This document shows, piece by piece, positions 1-8,374 of a stretch of 64,000 bases of DNA. The stretch lies in assembly GCF_007000325.2 (NCBI RefSeq), contig NZ_CP117268.1, positions 1 through 64,000 of the forward strand, read 5' to 3'. How positions within the stretch are numbered: position 1 is the first letter of the stretch; the number at the start of each line of letters is the position of its first letter. This DNA is from Rhizobium rhododendri (GTDB lineage Bacteria > Pseudomonadota > Alphaproteobacteria > Rhizobiales > Rhizobiaceae). A program made the position numbers and the translations under genes. The notes under the pieces were generated by a model, which made no database searches, had not been told where the DNA came from, and saw only the letters and a program-made list of their open reading frames with translations.

Positions 1-1215
1 ATGGCTCAACTCATTGGTAACATCCCGCCCGCAGACGAAAGTCTCATGGGGCTTATCGAGCGGCATTCCGATACGCTGTCAAGTCAGCTTCAGGCCCATC
101 ATCTAAGCGTCTTTCCGCCCCATGCGGATAAAACGATCCGCTATTTTCAGCCGGCTGAAGCCGCAAGGTTTATCGGTGTGAAAGAGGTGTACCTGAGAAC
201 CCTTGCGAACGACTTAGCCGACGATCTCGACGTTAGCACCGGCCCAGCAGGCCGGCGATCATATTCAGCGATGGATATGCATAAAATCCGCAATCATTTG
301 GACAAGGTCGGCCGCGGAAGTCGGCGTTATCTTCCACACCGTCGCAATGGAGAAGATCTACAGGTCATTTCCGTTATGAATTTCAAGGGTGGCTCCGGCA
401 AGACCACGACCGCCGCACATCTCGCACAATATCTGGCGTTGCGGGGCTATCGCGTTCTTGCGATCGATCTCGATCCGCAGGCAAGCTTGTCCACCCTCCT
501 AGGGGTTCAGCCCGAGACGGATGTCGGCGAGGGAGAGACGCTCTACGGTGCGCTGCGCTACGAGGCCCCTCGGCCCATGCACGAAATCGTCAGGGGGACG
601 TATATTCCCGATCTTCATCTCGTGCCCGGCAACCTCGAACTCATGGAATTCGAGCATGACACCCCGCGTGCGCTGATGAAGCGAAAGCCCGGCGATGTTA
701 TGTTCTTCCAGCGGATGAAGGCAGCCCTCGCCTCGGTCAAAGACAACTATGATGTTGTCGTCGTGGATTGTCCGCCGCAACTTGGCTATCTCACACTGTC
801 TGCAATCGCCGCCGCGACCTCATTATTGGTGACCGTTCACCCGCAAATGCTGGACGTGATGTCGATGAACCAGTTCTTATCGATGATGTCCGATCTTTTG
901 CGCGAGATCGCAGGACACGGCGCGGAGTTCGACTACAAATGGATGCGTTACCTCATCACGCGCTTCGAACCGAGCGATGGGCCGCAAAACCAAATGGTCG
1001 GCTATCTTCGCGCCATGTTCGGCGACAACGTGCTGATCCACCCCATGCTCAAGACCACAGCTGTCTCTGATGCTGGCCTCACCAATCAAACGCTGTTTGA
1101 GGTTGAGCGTGCTGCGTTTACGCGGGCGACGTATGATCGGGCCATGGAGGCGATGAACAATGTAAACGGAGAGATTGAATCTCTCATCAGGAAAGCATGG
1201 GGACGGGCAGCATGA
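1..1215 (+). CDS. repA: RepA, ParA-type partition ATPase of a repABC replicon
   Basis: RepA is the Walker-type ATPase that, with RepB, moves plasmid copies apart and also represses the repABC operon. The 404-residue product has a deviant Walker A motif KGGSGKTTT at about residues 129-137 and a Walker B-like VVVVDCPPQ at about 252-260. The N-terminal ~110 residues, including EVYLRTLANDL, resemble the helix-turn-helix region expected of RepA. Length fits the family (about 400 residues). The ATG is base 1 of the window, so the operon promoter is outside view. The stop overlaps the repB start as ATGA, implying translational coupling. Identification is secure from the motifs and the repB-repC context. 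Confidence 0.97.
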   Translation: MAQLIGNIPPADESLMGLIERHSDTLSSQLQAHHLSVFPPHADKTIRYFQPAEAARFIGVKEVYLRTLANDLADDLDVSTGPAGRRSYSAMDMHKIRNHLDKVGRGSRRYLPHRRNGEDLQVISVMNFKGGSGKTTTAAHLAQYLALRGYRVLAIDLDPQASLSTLLGVQPETDVGEGETLYGALRYEAPRPMHEIVRGTYIPDLHLVPGNLELMEFEHDTPRALMKRKPGDVMFFQRMKAALASVKDNYDVVVVDCPPQLGYLTLSAIAAATSLLVTVHPQMLDVMSMNQFLSMMSDLLREIAGHGAEFDYKWMRYLITRFEPSDGPQNQMVGYLRAMFGDNVLIHPMLKTTAVSDAGLTNQTLFEVERAAFTRATYDRAMEAMNNVNGEIESLIRKAWGRAA

Positions 1216-2249
1216 GCCGTAAAGACATCTTGCCAATTCCGCAGAACATTGGCCGCGTCGAAACAACGCGCCAGGCCAAACCGCGCACTTTGCCACTCAT
1301 GCCCGAGCCGCAAGATAGGCTGTCTCTCGTTGAGCAGCCGAAAGCAGAAAACAAGATCGTCAAACAGGTCGGCTCGACATTTGAACTGGAACGCGAGCGT
1401 CAGGCGCGTGCCGACGATATCGAGAAGCGCCTGCTCGCCGGCCAATCGGTCATTGATATGGATCCCAGTACAATTGACGCATCGTTTCTACAAGACCGAA
1501 TGCCCGGCGACATAGACGGGCTAGTGGTCTCAATTCGTGAGCAAGGGCAACAAGTACCCATTCTTGTGCGCCCTCACCCCGATGTCCTAGGCCGATACCA
1601 GGTCGCGTTTGGCCATCGGCGCCTTCGTGCCGTTGCAGAACTCGGACTGAAGGTCAAGGCAATCGTCCGCGATCTCAGCGACGATCAGCTTGTGGTTGCG
1701 CAGGGACAAGAAAACAATGAGCGCCAGGATCTCACCTACATTGAAAAAGCTAGGTTTGCTGATCGCTTGAAGGCGCGCTTTGCCCGGGACGTGATCATGT
1801 CAGCCCTCTCTGTTCAGAAGGGGGATCTGTCGGTCATGCTGTCCGTGGTCGCCAAGATACCAAGAGAGCTGATAGATGCGATCGGTCCCGCTCCGGGCAT
1901 AGGTCGTCGTAGTTGGATGGAATTTGCCGACTATTTGACCGTAGGAAACAACCTCGACAGGGCAATCAATATCAGCGAAAGCGAAGATGTGCGGGGTCTG
2001 CCATCGGACGAGCGGTTCAAGGCTCTTTTGAAACAATTGAGGCCCAACGCGGAGCGGCAAACAGCAGAGCCTTGGACAAGCCCCCGGCAGCATCGTCTTG
2101 GGCTAATTAAACACGGCAAAGCCACGCTGGATATCTCAATAAGCACGAAAGACGCGCCCGATTTCGCCGCGTTCTTGCTGAACCAAGTACCTGCACTCTA
2201 CGATGAATTTAAATCGAAAAGTGCCGAACATCAACGCAACGGAGAGTAG
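1212..2249 (+). CDS. repB: RepB, ParB-type centromere-binding protein
   Basis: RepB binds the partition sites of the plasmid and partners RepA. I chose the ATG at 1212 because it overlaps the repA stop as ATGA and gives the usual RepB opening MSRKDILP; an in-frame ATG at 1197 would add five residues. The 345-residue product carries a ParB nuclease-like domain at roughly residues 85-180, including the FGHRRLRA motif near 133-140, which corresponds to the ParB GERRLRA box. It is followed by a helical DNA-binding region. Its likely targets are the two palindromes just after repC. Confidence 0.96.
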   Translation: MSRKDILPIPQNIGRVETTRQAKPRTLPLMPEPQDRLSLVEQPKAENKIVKQVGSTFELERERQARADDIEKRLLAGQSVIDMDPSTIDASFLQDRMPGDIDGLVVSIREQGQQVPILVRPHPDVLGRYQVAFGHRRLRAVAELGLKVKAIVRDLSDDQLVVAQGQENNERQDLTYIEKARFADRLKARFARDVIMSALSVQKGDLSVMLSVVAKIPRELIDAIGPAPGIGRRSWMEFADYLTVGNNLDRAINISESEDVRGLPSDERFKALLKQLRPNAERQTAEPWTSPRQHRLGLIKHGKATLDISISTKDAPDFAAFLLNQVPALYDEFKSKSAEHQRNGE

Positions 2250-2259
2250 ACCGGAAAAG

Positions 2260-2309
2260 AAAAAGGCCCCCAAAACGTTGCCGTCATGGAAGCCCCTTCT
2301 GTAGTCCGC
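2260..2309 (-). ncRNA. repABC antisense counter-transcribed RNA (ctRNA/IncA type)
   Basis: repABC plasmids encode a 50-60 nt antisense RNA between repB and repC that limits RepC synthesis and sets incompatibility. Here the minus strand has a promoter-like pair (TTGACT and GATTCT, 17 bp apart). It is followed by a stem of GGCTTCC with GGGGGCC (five Watson-Crick and two G-U pairs; plus-strand arms 2265-2271 and 2288-2294), then TTTTTCTTTT. The expected transcript is about 50 nt, close to known ctRNAs. Ends are inferred from promoter and terminator spacing. Confidence 0.75.
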
Positions 2310-2315
2310 AAACAC

Positions 2316-2344
2316 AGAATCGCACTTCCCTGAAAAACAGTCAA
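2316..2344 (-). promoter_or_regulatory. Promoter of the antisense RNA
   Basis: Read on the minus strand, a -35 box TTGACT (plus 2339-2344) and a -10 box GATTCT (plus 2316-2321) are separated by exactly 17 bp. The -35 is near consensus; the -10 matches only three of six bases. Its position just upstream of the hairpin/T-run unit fits the known organisation of repABC ctRNA genes. Confidence 0.6.
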
Positions 2345-2353
2345 GAGTCTCGG

Positions 2354-2366
2354 CACCATTTTGGTG
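2354..2366 (+). promoter_or_regulatory. Leader hairpin upstream of repC (S-element type)
   Basis: CACCA-TTT-TGGTG forms a 5-bp hairpin in the repC leader, 36 nt before the repC ATG. In characterised repABC plasmids such as p42d, a hairpin here can sequester repC translation signals depending on pairing with the antisense RNA. The role is by analogy; only the inverted repeat is seen. An AAAGG ribosome-binding site follows at 2389-2393. Confidence 0.5.
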
Positions 2367-2402
2367 AGCGGATTTCTTTTGCCTATCGAAAGGTAAGAGA
2401 TA

Positions 2403-3617
2403 ATGCACACAGAAAGCGTAACGACGCCCTTTGGGCGGCGGCCAGTGACGCTTGCCTTGATCAAACGGCAGATGGCGGCTGTGGAAATCAAACCAGGAAA
2501 ATCAGCAAACAAATGGAAGGTGTTTCGCGACATTGCGGCAGGAAAATCACTGCTTGGCCTTCAATCTAGCAGCCTTACAGTTCTGAACGCGCTGCTGAGC
2601 TTCCATCCTGACGCAGAGTTGCGTCAGGATGGAGCGCTCGTTGTGTTCCCTTCGAACGTTCAACTTGCCCTGCGCGCCCACCAGATGTCCGATGCAACCA
2701 TCCGCCGACATATTGCCGCCTTGGTCCAGAAGGGTCTGATTATCCGCAAGGACAGCGCCAACGGCAAGCGCTACGCCCGCAAGGACAGATCCGGCGCCAT
2801 AGAATCTGCGTTCGGCTTCGATCTCTCCCCATTGCTCGCCAGAGCCGATGAGTTTCTGTGTTTGGCCGAGGAAGTGGCCGCCAAACGAGACGCATTGCGA
2901 AAGGCAAAGGCCGACTTGACGATATGCCGTCGTAACGTCCGTAAGATCCTCACAGCCGCGATCGAAGAAGGGGCAGAAGGGAATTGGTATGAGATGGAAA
3001 ACACCTATCTGGGTATTGTCCGCCGCATGTCCCGTTCACCCACGATTACAGAAATAGAGGCTTCTCTAGCTAAGATGGAAATGCTCGAGGCCGATCTTAT
3101 CAACCGTCTGCATTTGTTGGTTAATCCTGGAAAAATGAACGGCAATGACAGTCAAAATGACCGGCATATACAGAATTCAGATCCTGACTCTACTATTGAA
3201 TTTGAACCGCCTATGAAACAAACCGCACAACGGCGTGCCATTGGAAGCGAAAGCACGCCAAGAGATGCACGGGCGATGTATCCTTTGGAAACAATTTTGC
3301 GAGCGTGCCCACTTATCTCGGACTATGGCCCAGGAGGGACCATCAACAATTGGCGTGAGCTTATGAATGCGGCCGTCGTCGTCAAGTCTATGCTGGGAGT
3401 CAGCCCGTCTGCTTATCGGGACGCATGCGAACTTATGGGACCAGAAAACGCAGCTGCAACGATTTCATGCATTTTACAGCGCACAAATTTTATTACTTCT
3501 GCGGGCGGATACCTTCGAAGTCTAACCGGGCGGGCGAGAGAGGGGCGATTTTCCCTCGGTCCCATGATTATGGCGCTTCTTAAATCCAGCATTGGCGAGG
3601 AACACTCGTTTGGTTAG
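2403..3617 (+). CDS. repC: RepC, replication initiator
   Basis: RepC is the only protein essential for repABC replication and acts on an origin inside its own gene. The 404-residue product opens with MHTESVTTPFGRRPVTLALI, very close to the conserved RepC N-terminus (SVTTPFGRRP). A winged-helix-like DNA-binding region follows (MSDATIRRHIAALVQKGLI). The linker at about residues 235-290 is hydrophilic and low in conservation, and the C-terminal domain (residues ~300-404) looks intact. It starts 153 bp after repB, with the antisense RNA and hairpin between. Length is normal, so the replication module looks functional. Confidence 0.97.
   Translation: MHTESVTTPFGRRPVTLALIKRQMAAVEIKPGKSANKWKVFRDIAAGKSLLGLQSSSLTVLNALLSFHPDAELRQDGALVVFPSNVQLALRAHQMSDATIRRHIAALVQKGLIIRKDSANGKRYARKDRSGAIESAFGFDLSPLLARADEFLCLAEEVAAKRDALRKAKADLTICRRNVRKILTAAIEEGAEGNWYEMENTYLGIVRRMSRSPTITEIEASLAKMEMLEADLINRLHLLVNPGKMNGNDSQNDRHIQNSDPDSTIEFEPPMKQTAQRRAIGSESTPRDARAMYPLETILRACPLISDYGPGGTINNWRELMNAAVVVKSMLGVSPSAYRDACELMGPENAAATISCILQRTNFITSAGGYLRSLTGRAREGRFSLGPMIMALLKSSIGEEHSFG
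3115..3215. other. AT-rich segment within repC, likely origin region (oriV)
   Basis: This part of repC is clearly richer in A/T than its flanks (runs such as GGAAAAATG and ACTATTGAATTTG) and encodes the poorly conserved linker of RepC. In studied repABC plasmids the origin lies in an AT-rich stretch inside repC. The assignment rests on that precedent plus local composition; no iterons are visible. Confidence 0.35.
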
Positions 3618-3621
3618 CAAA

Positions 3622-3637
3622 GTTTGCCGCGGCAAAC
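3622..3637. other. parS-type partition site 1
   Basis: GTTTGCCGCGGCAAAC is a perfect 16-bp palindrome matching the repABC partition consensus GTT-N4-GC-N4-AAC. The dyad extends three more base pairs on each side (3619-3640). It begins 5 bp after the repC stop, where parS of p42d-like plasmids is found. It is the probable RepB binding site. Confidence 0.85.
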
Positions 3638-3652
3638 TTTCCCCTCTTAGGA

Positions 3653-3668
3653 GTTTGCCGCGGCAAAC
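3653..3668. other. parS-type partition site 2
   Basis: This is an identical copy of the 16-bp palindrome, centred 31 bp (about three helical turns) from the first, so both sites face the same side of the DNA. The outer flanks differ: the dyad extends by only one base pair here (3652-3669). Confidence 0.85.
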
Positions 3669-3669
3669 T

Positions 3670-5615
3670 GCGCATTTCATCAGCCCAAGGGACAGTCAAT
3701 CGCGATTTAAACGGTCCCGTGACTTCTCAAAACCCCCTCGTCCCACGAAACAAAGAGGGTCACAGGCACGATCGGAATGCCAAGACGAGCTTATCCCGTG
3801 CCCACAGCATGGGTAACCAATGTGAACGCCGGAACATCGCACGGCGACATGACTGGACCCCAACGAGGCTCCGAAAGGCCGACAACGCAATGGAAACCAG
3901 ACTGGTCCTACACAGTGAGCAGTCAGCCGAAAGAATAGGATTTCCCGAACGGTTGAGAGAGTTACAGGCAGAACCCCAAGCATGTGCCCACTGAACCTCC
4001 ATAAGAGGTGCGAACGAAGCGCTCCGTGCAGTTTCGGAACTCCATATTGCAGCAACCTATGGGCCAGCAACACGCCCTTGGTCAGACGGCGCCGTTCGAC
4101 GACAGGCCTTAGACTAGCGGCCAGCAAGAAGCCTAAATTCATTCTACTCAGCGGCTAAGCCGGAGACTGTTCGACATTGCATCGCAATTCTTCACCCATA
4201 CCTTTGCAGCCGCCTCGCGGTAAGCGGCATTCCCCCTGTGGGCAAATTCTCGGGAGGAGACATGTGTGCTTCACGCATTGGCGTGTGGACGCCGTGTTAA
4301 GTTGGGACTGCGCTGCTCCGCGGGCCATAAAATGCAGACAACGACATCGTCGTCCAACGCAAGGATTTTTTCATCCCCACGACGGCGAGAGAGTTCTTGC
4401 GCAATTTCATGTTCCTACGAAACAAGCAACGCTCTCAGCCAGCTGGCAAGGCCGGTGAAGTTGAAAGCGAAAGGCACCAAAAAAGTGTTGCCTTGCAGTC
4501 GCATACGCTAGGAGCAATGAGCGCCAGGGAAAATGATAAGCGCCAGACGTTTCCTTGTTTCGGCCGAAAGACGGTAGCTAGTGCCAAGCAGGTCATGTTG
4601 GGTGGCGACGCCTCGGGATTGTGACGCAGACTAGACAAGTGTGGGTGACGCTATGAGCGTTACGTTACTGCTCTCACGTGCGCCGCCACGTTCGCATGAC
4701 GGTTGAAGTCGATACGCAACCGAGGGTAAAACGGCCAAAGCGCGGAGCCGGTGCCCGACAGATCGGTCCTCTCAGGATGCTGGACGCTCTTTTGACTGCT
4801 CCTTCCCGCCAGCATTCATTACGTTCGTGCGGCGCTTCTGTCGGTCTCCGCTTTTCCAGAGCACTGTCCTTGTCAAGCGGACGGTTGCATGACGAACAGA
4901 GAGGACGTAACTCCCAAGGAAAGGCGGCATTCAACTTGATGACCAGAAACGAGCGCCCCAGCATTTGGCTTGTCTGCCAGATGGAGGGGAATTTTCATTG
5001 GCAGAAATGACACGAAGCCGAAGAACACAAGCCCCCGACGCGAGTTTACGAATGGGATGCTGGCGGCCGTGGTCTGACCTCTTGAAATAATCCCGCGGCG
5101 TTAGTGTGAGGTTTCCCGGCCTATTTCGCGCGGGTAGCAGCAGTGGACGCCGTAGATCGCCGCTTGGGGAATTAAACAATCTGCTTGAGGAGGCACCCGA
5201 TCGGGTTGTTTCGTTCCAAGTAACGCCACTGCAATGGGACTAGTTCTGGCATTCTCCAGTCGTGGAAGTTCGAGATTTGAAATTACACCGGCTCTCACTG
5301 TCATCGAACGCCTTGAAACGCCGGCATTGGGTAAAAGTACCGGTGTTGCTCACAGCCTGTGAGGGCTTCGAAATAAGGTTTTAAATAGCTTCCAGTTGTT
5401 TGAGTCAATAAACAAGGGATGGAGCGTTAAAGTCGATAATTGCCATAAATAAAGAAACTATTTTCCCAGTGAAGGCAGAGTAAAGCGCGGTGAGACCCCT
5501 GCTTTTTCCCGCGGGCCCATTGGATTCGAGCGCACCGAGCCCTTGGCGTCATTTCATGACACTTGAACTTTCTGTGTTGCAGTGCATTATAAGTCGATAC
5601 TAGGGGGTTTATCCA
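3670..5615. other. Long stretch with no supportable gene
   Basis: About 1.9 kb between the partition sites and the next credible gene. Open frames here are all under 150 codons, overlap on both strands, lack good ribosome-binding sites and give Arg/Ser/Pro-rich products unlike any family I know. Two inverted repeats stand out: GTGACGCT-ATG-AGCGTTAC at 4645-4663 (one mismatch) and CTCACAG-C-CTGTGAG at 5349-5363. I saw no transposase, integrase, tRNA or further partition site. It may be decayed sequence or a structural region of the replicon. Confidence 0.6.
5349..5363. repeat. Perfect short palindrome, operator-like
   Basis: CTCACAG-C-CTGTGAG has 7-bp perfect arms and a single central base. 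No T-run follows, so it looks more like a protein-binding dyad than a terminator. It lies about 250 bp before the KTSC-like gene; any link is speculative. Confidence 0.35.
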
Positions 5616-5927
5616 ATGGACGCAGAAATCCTGACAGTTAACTTTAAGTCGAGAGCGGTACGGACGGTTCACTATGAATTCGCGAGCAACCGACTTGTAG
5701 TTATCACGGCGCACGGCAAGACCCGCGTTTACGGCAGCATACCATTTGAGCTTGTGAAGGCCTTTGCGGAGCATCCGACGCCTGGCGTGTTCTATGAGAA
5801 ATATCTAAGGGCGGCGCTCAGGCCGCAACTCTTGTCCAACTTGCTCGTCAAATTCTTGTTGCTCAGGCGTATCAAGCGTGTTGAAACGACCTCGCCTGCT
5901 GATGTTAACCTGACGGTCTATTCCTAG
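5616..5927 (+). CDS. Small KTSC-domain-like protein
   Basis: A 103-residue protein of unknown function. Residues ~12-70 (VHYEFASNRLVVITAHGKTR, then VYGSIPFELVKAFAEHPTPG and FYEKYLRAAL) follow the pattern of the KTSC fold: a beta-strand with a basic/tyrosine 'RVYG.VP' segment, then a helix and a Gly/Phe-Tyr segment. KTSC proteins are thought to bind nucleic acid, though roles are poorly known. The C-terminal tail is basic (LLRRIKRVE). The start is supported by AGGGGG eight bases before the ATG. It stands alone in a gene-poor region. The family call is by pattern and moderate only. Confidence 0.6.
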   Translation: MDAEILTVNFKSRAVRTVHYEFASNRLVVITAHGKTRVYGSIPFELVKAFAEHPTPGVFYEKYLRAALRPQLLSNLLVKFLLLRRIKRVETTSPADVNLTVYS

Positions 5928-6564
5928 CTGGCGATGTGCATTGATGTAAAAGACAGGCTGGCCACATGTCTTTTCGATGCATCCCGCGAAATGTCAGGCC
6001 GGCACGTCCACGTGTTGCGCTGAACCATCCAATGTACCTCGAGGTATATCGCTCTTATACTCGACCTGGTGATGTCGCCTCGGTAACCCCACCCACTTGT
6101 TGCCCAGTGGCAATGCTGGTGGGCAACCCTCCCTCATATCCACCCACCTTGAGTTCGACGCCAATCCGCTTCCGGCGGCGTTATCCAGATTGTCCATCTT
6201 CCGACAAGTTGACTGCTGGCAGTATGCTGCATCAAGCATCATCTGCGCGTATTGCATTTTAGTTGTTGTAGTCCCGCGGAAATTCCTTTGGTACTTCCTG
6301 TTTAAAAAAAATGGGAAAATACCGCCGCATTAAAAATCAATGCATCACAAGTAAATGGCGCCAACGTCGCGCAGTCAAATTGAAATGTTTTCTCGATTCC
6401 AATAGTCGGTGCGATTATCGGCAACCGCCGATAAATTTTGAATGCCAGTTGATGTTACTATTAATTCTTGCCAATTGGTTTGGATTAGGGAAGATGATGC
6501 CAACACATTCCGACCCGGACGATGATCTTCGTTGAGTTGAGAATGTACCAGCGGGTGCCGACGG
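5928..6564. other. Non-coding stretch with nested inverted repeats
   Basis: No credible gene. The part from about 6280 to 6480 is AT-rich compared with the rest of the window. At 6099-6127 an 8-bp perfect inverted repeat (GTTGCCCA/TGGGCAAC, 13-nt loop) overlaps a second possible hairpin TTGCC-CAGT-GGCAA at 6100-6113. The two cannot form together. Confidence 0.5.
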
Positions 6565-6822
6565 ATGTTAAGAACAGAATTTCGTACTGCCTGTATGATT
6601 CTGGTAGTGAGCCTTTCTGCTTTGAGCGCAAATGCCGATACGACCGTTACTCCAAAGTCAACACGGAGTGGCGGCCTACAGATCGAAAATCAATGTCGCA
6701 TCAGAGCAGATATTTGCTTCGATATATGCGACTCCGAGAAAGATGACGACCAGCATATGAGATGTCTGGGAACTTGCGTGGATGAATTTGATACCTGCAA
6801 GAAGGCGGGTGCGACAAAGTGA
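6565..6822 (+). CDS. Small secreted cysteine-rich protein with twin CX3C pattern
   Basis: An 85-residue protein I cannot assign to a family. Residues 1-24 look like a Sec signal peptide (basic start, hydrophobic CMILVVSLSALS, cleavage after ANA). The predicted mature part of about 60 residues has six cysteines spaced C-X6-C-X3-C-X11-C-X3-C-X6-C, a mirror-symmetric pattern suggesting two helices clamped by disulfides, as in helical-hairpin twin-CX3C folds. The acidic segment DSEKDDD lies at the turn. The ribosome-binding site is weak (GGGTG before 6565); an internal ATG at 6595 would give a shorter signal peptide. No partner gene is adjacent. Confidence 0.55.
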   Translation: MLRTEFRTACMILVVSLSALSANADTTVTPKSTRSGGLQIENQCRIRADICFDICDSEKDDDQHMRCLGTCVDEFDTCKKAGATK

Positions 6823-6886
6823 AAATTCATTTTTCTGGATGCTGAGGTAAGGGCGAAGGTGCTTATCCGGTATCTCCTTTTTGCTC

Positions 6887-7801
6887 TCAGTCGCGTATCA
6901 GCCCGAACCTGCGGGCCTCGTCGAGAAAATGACGAACCGAGGATGGTTGCCACTTTCGGCCACCGCGGGGCGGTGTCTCGCCGAGCAATTCCAATTGAGC
7001 CCCAATCCCTCGAAGCGATAAGGTCGGATCGGCAATCGCTATTGCAGCAATGAGCGTCATGAGGCGATCGTCCGGCGTGCGGCGTGGTGACCGGGTGAGC
7101 AAGGCCGAATCGGCGAGATTGGCCCGGGCCATCCTGTGGACAGCGCGCCGGAGGCGCTCGACAGTCCAGTCCATGCCACGACGGTTGAGCACGCGAACGA
7201 CATTATCCCAACTGTGATCCGGTCGAAGCTTCTTGACTGTCGGCAGCCAGACATCTGCCGAGCCAACCAACTGGGAAAGATAGTTTTTATCGCGTGCTTT
7301 CGATGCAGCTTGGATCGCGTCCGGCCGCCGATCCCGTAGACCCGGATTTCCAGCTAGCTTTCCTCGGCTCTTTGCGGCCCTTATGCCAGCTTTGGTCTTT
7401 TCGCTGCCACGCCGTTTCTCAAGCTGGACCAACGCCCGAACAATTGAAAGACACGCAATGCCATGGGGAGGAGAAGTGTCAATCATATCTATCATTGAGC
7501 GCAGATGAACGCCACCCTTCTCGAAGTCCTCCATCAGTAGCAGCAAGGAGCTTGGCGAGAGGTCCAGTCGGTCGAGGCGCACGACGACGAGGGTGTCGCC
7601 AGCCCGAAGCTCGCCGAGCAGTCTCGTCAGGACGGGATGACCGTGAGAGGGATGAGACGGACGCTCATCAAAGATCCGCTCGCAACCCGCTGCAAGCAGT
7701 TCCGCCTGCTGTGTGTCCTCAAATTGCTCATCGCTCGCAGTGCGGGCATAGCCGATGATCCGTTGCCGCTTCAACAGGTCGCTGGATGCACGTTGGATCA
7801 C
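6887..7801 (-). CDS. Serine-recombinase (resolvase) family protein, probably catalytically impaired
   Basis: The N-terminal ~130 residues align with resolvase/invertase catalytic domains (RIIGYARTASDEQ; VVRLDRLDLS; ALVQLEKRRGSEKT), followed by a basic region and a helix-turn-helix-like C-terminal part. I chose GTG at 7801: it has GGGAGGA nine bases upstream and starts just before the conserved domain, giving 304 residues; the longer ATG frame from 7945 adds unrelated residues. Against gamma-delta resolvase, the nucleophile position (Ser10 in YARVS) is Ala with Ser next to it, Arg71 is Leu and Arg125 is Lys; Arg8, Asp67 and Arg68 are kept. It may be a relic or a DNA-binding protein. No invertible repeats or transposon ends were seen nearby. 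Confidence 0.8.
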   Translation of the reverse strand: MIQRASSDLLKRQRIIGYARTASDEQFEDTQQAELLAAGCERIFDERPSHPSHGHPVLTRLLGELRAGDTLVVVRLDRLDLSPSSLLLLMEDFEKGGVHLRSMIDMIDTSPPHGIACLSIVRALVQLEKRRGSEKTKAGIRAAKSRGKLAGNPGLRDRRPDAIQAASKARDKNYLSQLVGSADVWLPTVKKLRPDHSWDNVVRVLNRRGMDWTVERLRRAVHRMARANLADSALLTRSPRRTPDDRLMTLIAAIAIADPTLSLRGIGAQLELLGETPPRGGRKWQPSSVRHFLDEARRFGLIRD

Positions 7802-8374
7802 AGTCGTGCGTCCTCCCAATTGGCTCGATGCGTTACTGTACAAACAATGTGGATCAGTAACCGCCCCATTACAAGTAAGTTTTTGATACTCGTATACGGC
7901 CTCCTGAGCGGCAAAACGCCTTTGTCGTGAAGCGTGGAGAAGCAAAGGGCATAAAATCGCCTGGTGACGGCTTGTGAGGAAACTCGCGCCTAAGACTTTG
8001 CGAACGCATCAGGGTGATACCAAGTCAGCAATGCTGCTTGAACCACAGGAATGACGGCAGCTTGGCAAATGGTGACCAGGTCTGATTGTTCACAGGCGGC
8101 GCCGCGCCGTCATCTTGCTTTGACGCAGAAGTCGACGCAGTGCGCGGGGTCGTTGCGGGAAAACATTGCGAGCGCCGCCTGGGACATACAAGCGTCATTC
8201 GACGCTTGGCGATGTGCAAAGGGAGATCAAGGCACGAAGGGCGCCTCAGACGGCTCTCTACCGAGAGCGTCTCGATGCCCGTTCCCTCTGGCCAAGCGCC
8301 GGCCGGTCCCGTGGTTACGGGTCGGCCATCAGGCTATTGCTCACGCCGCCACCGACGATCGCAAAATATTTCTA
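7802..8374. other. Intergenic stretch, no gene seen
   Basis: This lies upstream of the recombinase start and downstream of the manC stop. Short open frames here have no ribosome-binding site or family resemblance. The recombinase ribosome-binding site (GGGAGGA, minus strand, about 7811-7817) is inside. I see no clear terminator for manC. Confidence 0.5.

Noticed and set aside
3760..4140. Possible group II intron or other structured-RNA remnant
   Set aside because: A few phrases looked reminiscent, but I found no domain V-like hairpin, no reverse transcriptase frame and no clear boundaries.
3670..8374. Conjugation origin or quorum-regulated transfer genes near repABC
   Set aside because: No tra, trb, traI/traR or relaxase-like frame and no recognisable oriT motif was seen.
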